Assembly: GCA_024398935.1 (NCBI GenBank)
Contig: JAKSIH010000008.1
Location: forward strand, 22,487 to 86,486
From: Fibrobacter sp.
Lineage (GTDB): Bacteria; Fibrobacterota; Fibrobacteria; Fibrobacterales; Fibrobacteraceae
DNA: 64,000 nucleotides
Direction: 5' to 3'
Each line of letters opens with the position of its first letter. Within the stretch, counting starts at the first letter, position 1. This document shows, in pieces, positions 64,000 to 64,000 of this stretch. The notes beneath the pieces are model-generated. The model made no database searches. It was not told the origin of the DNA and saw nothing but the letters and a program-made list of their open reading frames with translations. A program made the translations under genes and the position numbers.

Positions 64000-64000
64000 G

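Overview
The window looks like a chromosomal segment from a Fibrobacter species (phylum Fibrobacterota). The best lineage marker is the secreted protein at 60413-61516, which carries Fib_succ_major-type (TIGR02145) domains, a family expanded in Fibrobacter. A secreted GH43 enzyme with carbohydrate-binding domains, CotH and FimV/PilT-like proteins, and a Gram-negative envelope fit a fibrolytic Fibrobacter. This is inference from gene content; there is no rRNA in the window. No phage, transposase or CRISPR array was seen.

Layout. 1-5654 is a minus-strand run: a primase/helicase-like protein, a GT4 and a GT32-like glycosyltransferase, a Dabb protein, an SRPBCC protein and a UbiD decarboxylase cut by the edge. 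5709-7733 is a plus-strand group: ruvC and two peptidoglycan peptidases (M15, M14). 7806-10478 holds pssA and a family 5 solute-binding lipoprotein. 10594-20219 is a six-gene minus-strand unit with tiny gaps: a RepA/primase-like ATPase, a TrmA/RlmD-like protein without its catalytic cysteine, a LysM protein, a histidine kinase, a response regulator and a PQQ-propeller protein. 20389-23735 is cysK, a 0.67-kb tandem repeat block and glnS. 23875-30343 holds CotH, DUF3300, a UreE-like small protein, a GltD-like flavoprotein and tgt. 30469-33723 is a predicted outer-membrane barrel and the GH43 enzyme.

33945-34438 holds tRNA-Leu(GAG) and a duplicated noncoding element that reads as two small RNA genes with their own promoters and terminators. 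34491-40527 holds a Nif3-family protein, an M23 peptidase, two envelope proteins of unknown function, a PAS protein and a rhodanese lipoprotein. 40545-45170 is the riboflavin set ribD-ribE-ribBA-ribH plus nusB; ribD carries two blocks of palindromic repeats read in frame. 45170-51745 is a glycosylation set: a DUF2723/TMEM260-like membrane protein, two DPM1-like GT2 enzymes and a GT2 fusion. 51810-56488 is a Trm112-like protein, a FimV-like acidic TPR hub with repeats, and pilT. 56604-60088 is a winged-helix membrane protein, floA and nfeD. The end holds the Fib_succ_major protein, an AAA_14/DUF4143 ATPase and a SufD-like protein.

Main points of interest: (1) a set of replication- and RNA-modification-like proteins whose catalytic motifs look lost (3768-5654, 17101-20219), two of them leading an envelope-signalling operon; (2) the twin small-RNA element at 34131-34438; (3) in-frame palindromic repeats in ribD and nfeD; (4) a possible protein O-mannosylation set; (5) a repeat-built scaffold next to pilT.
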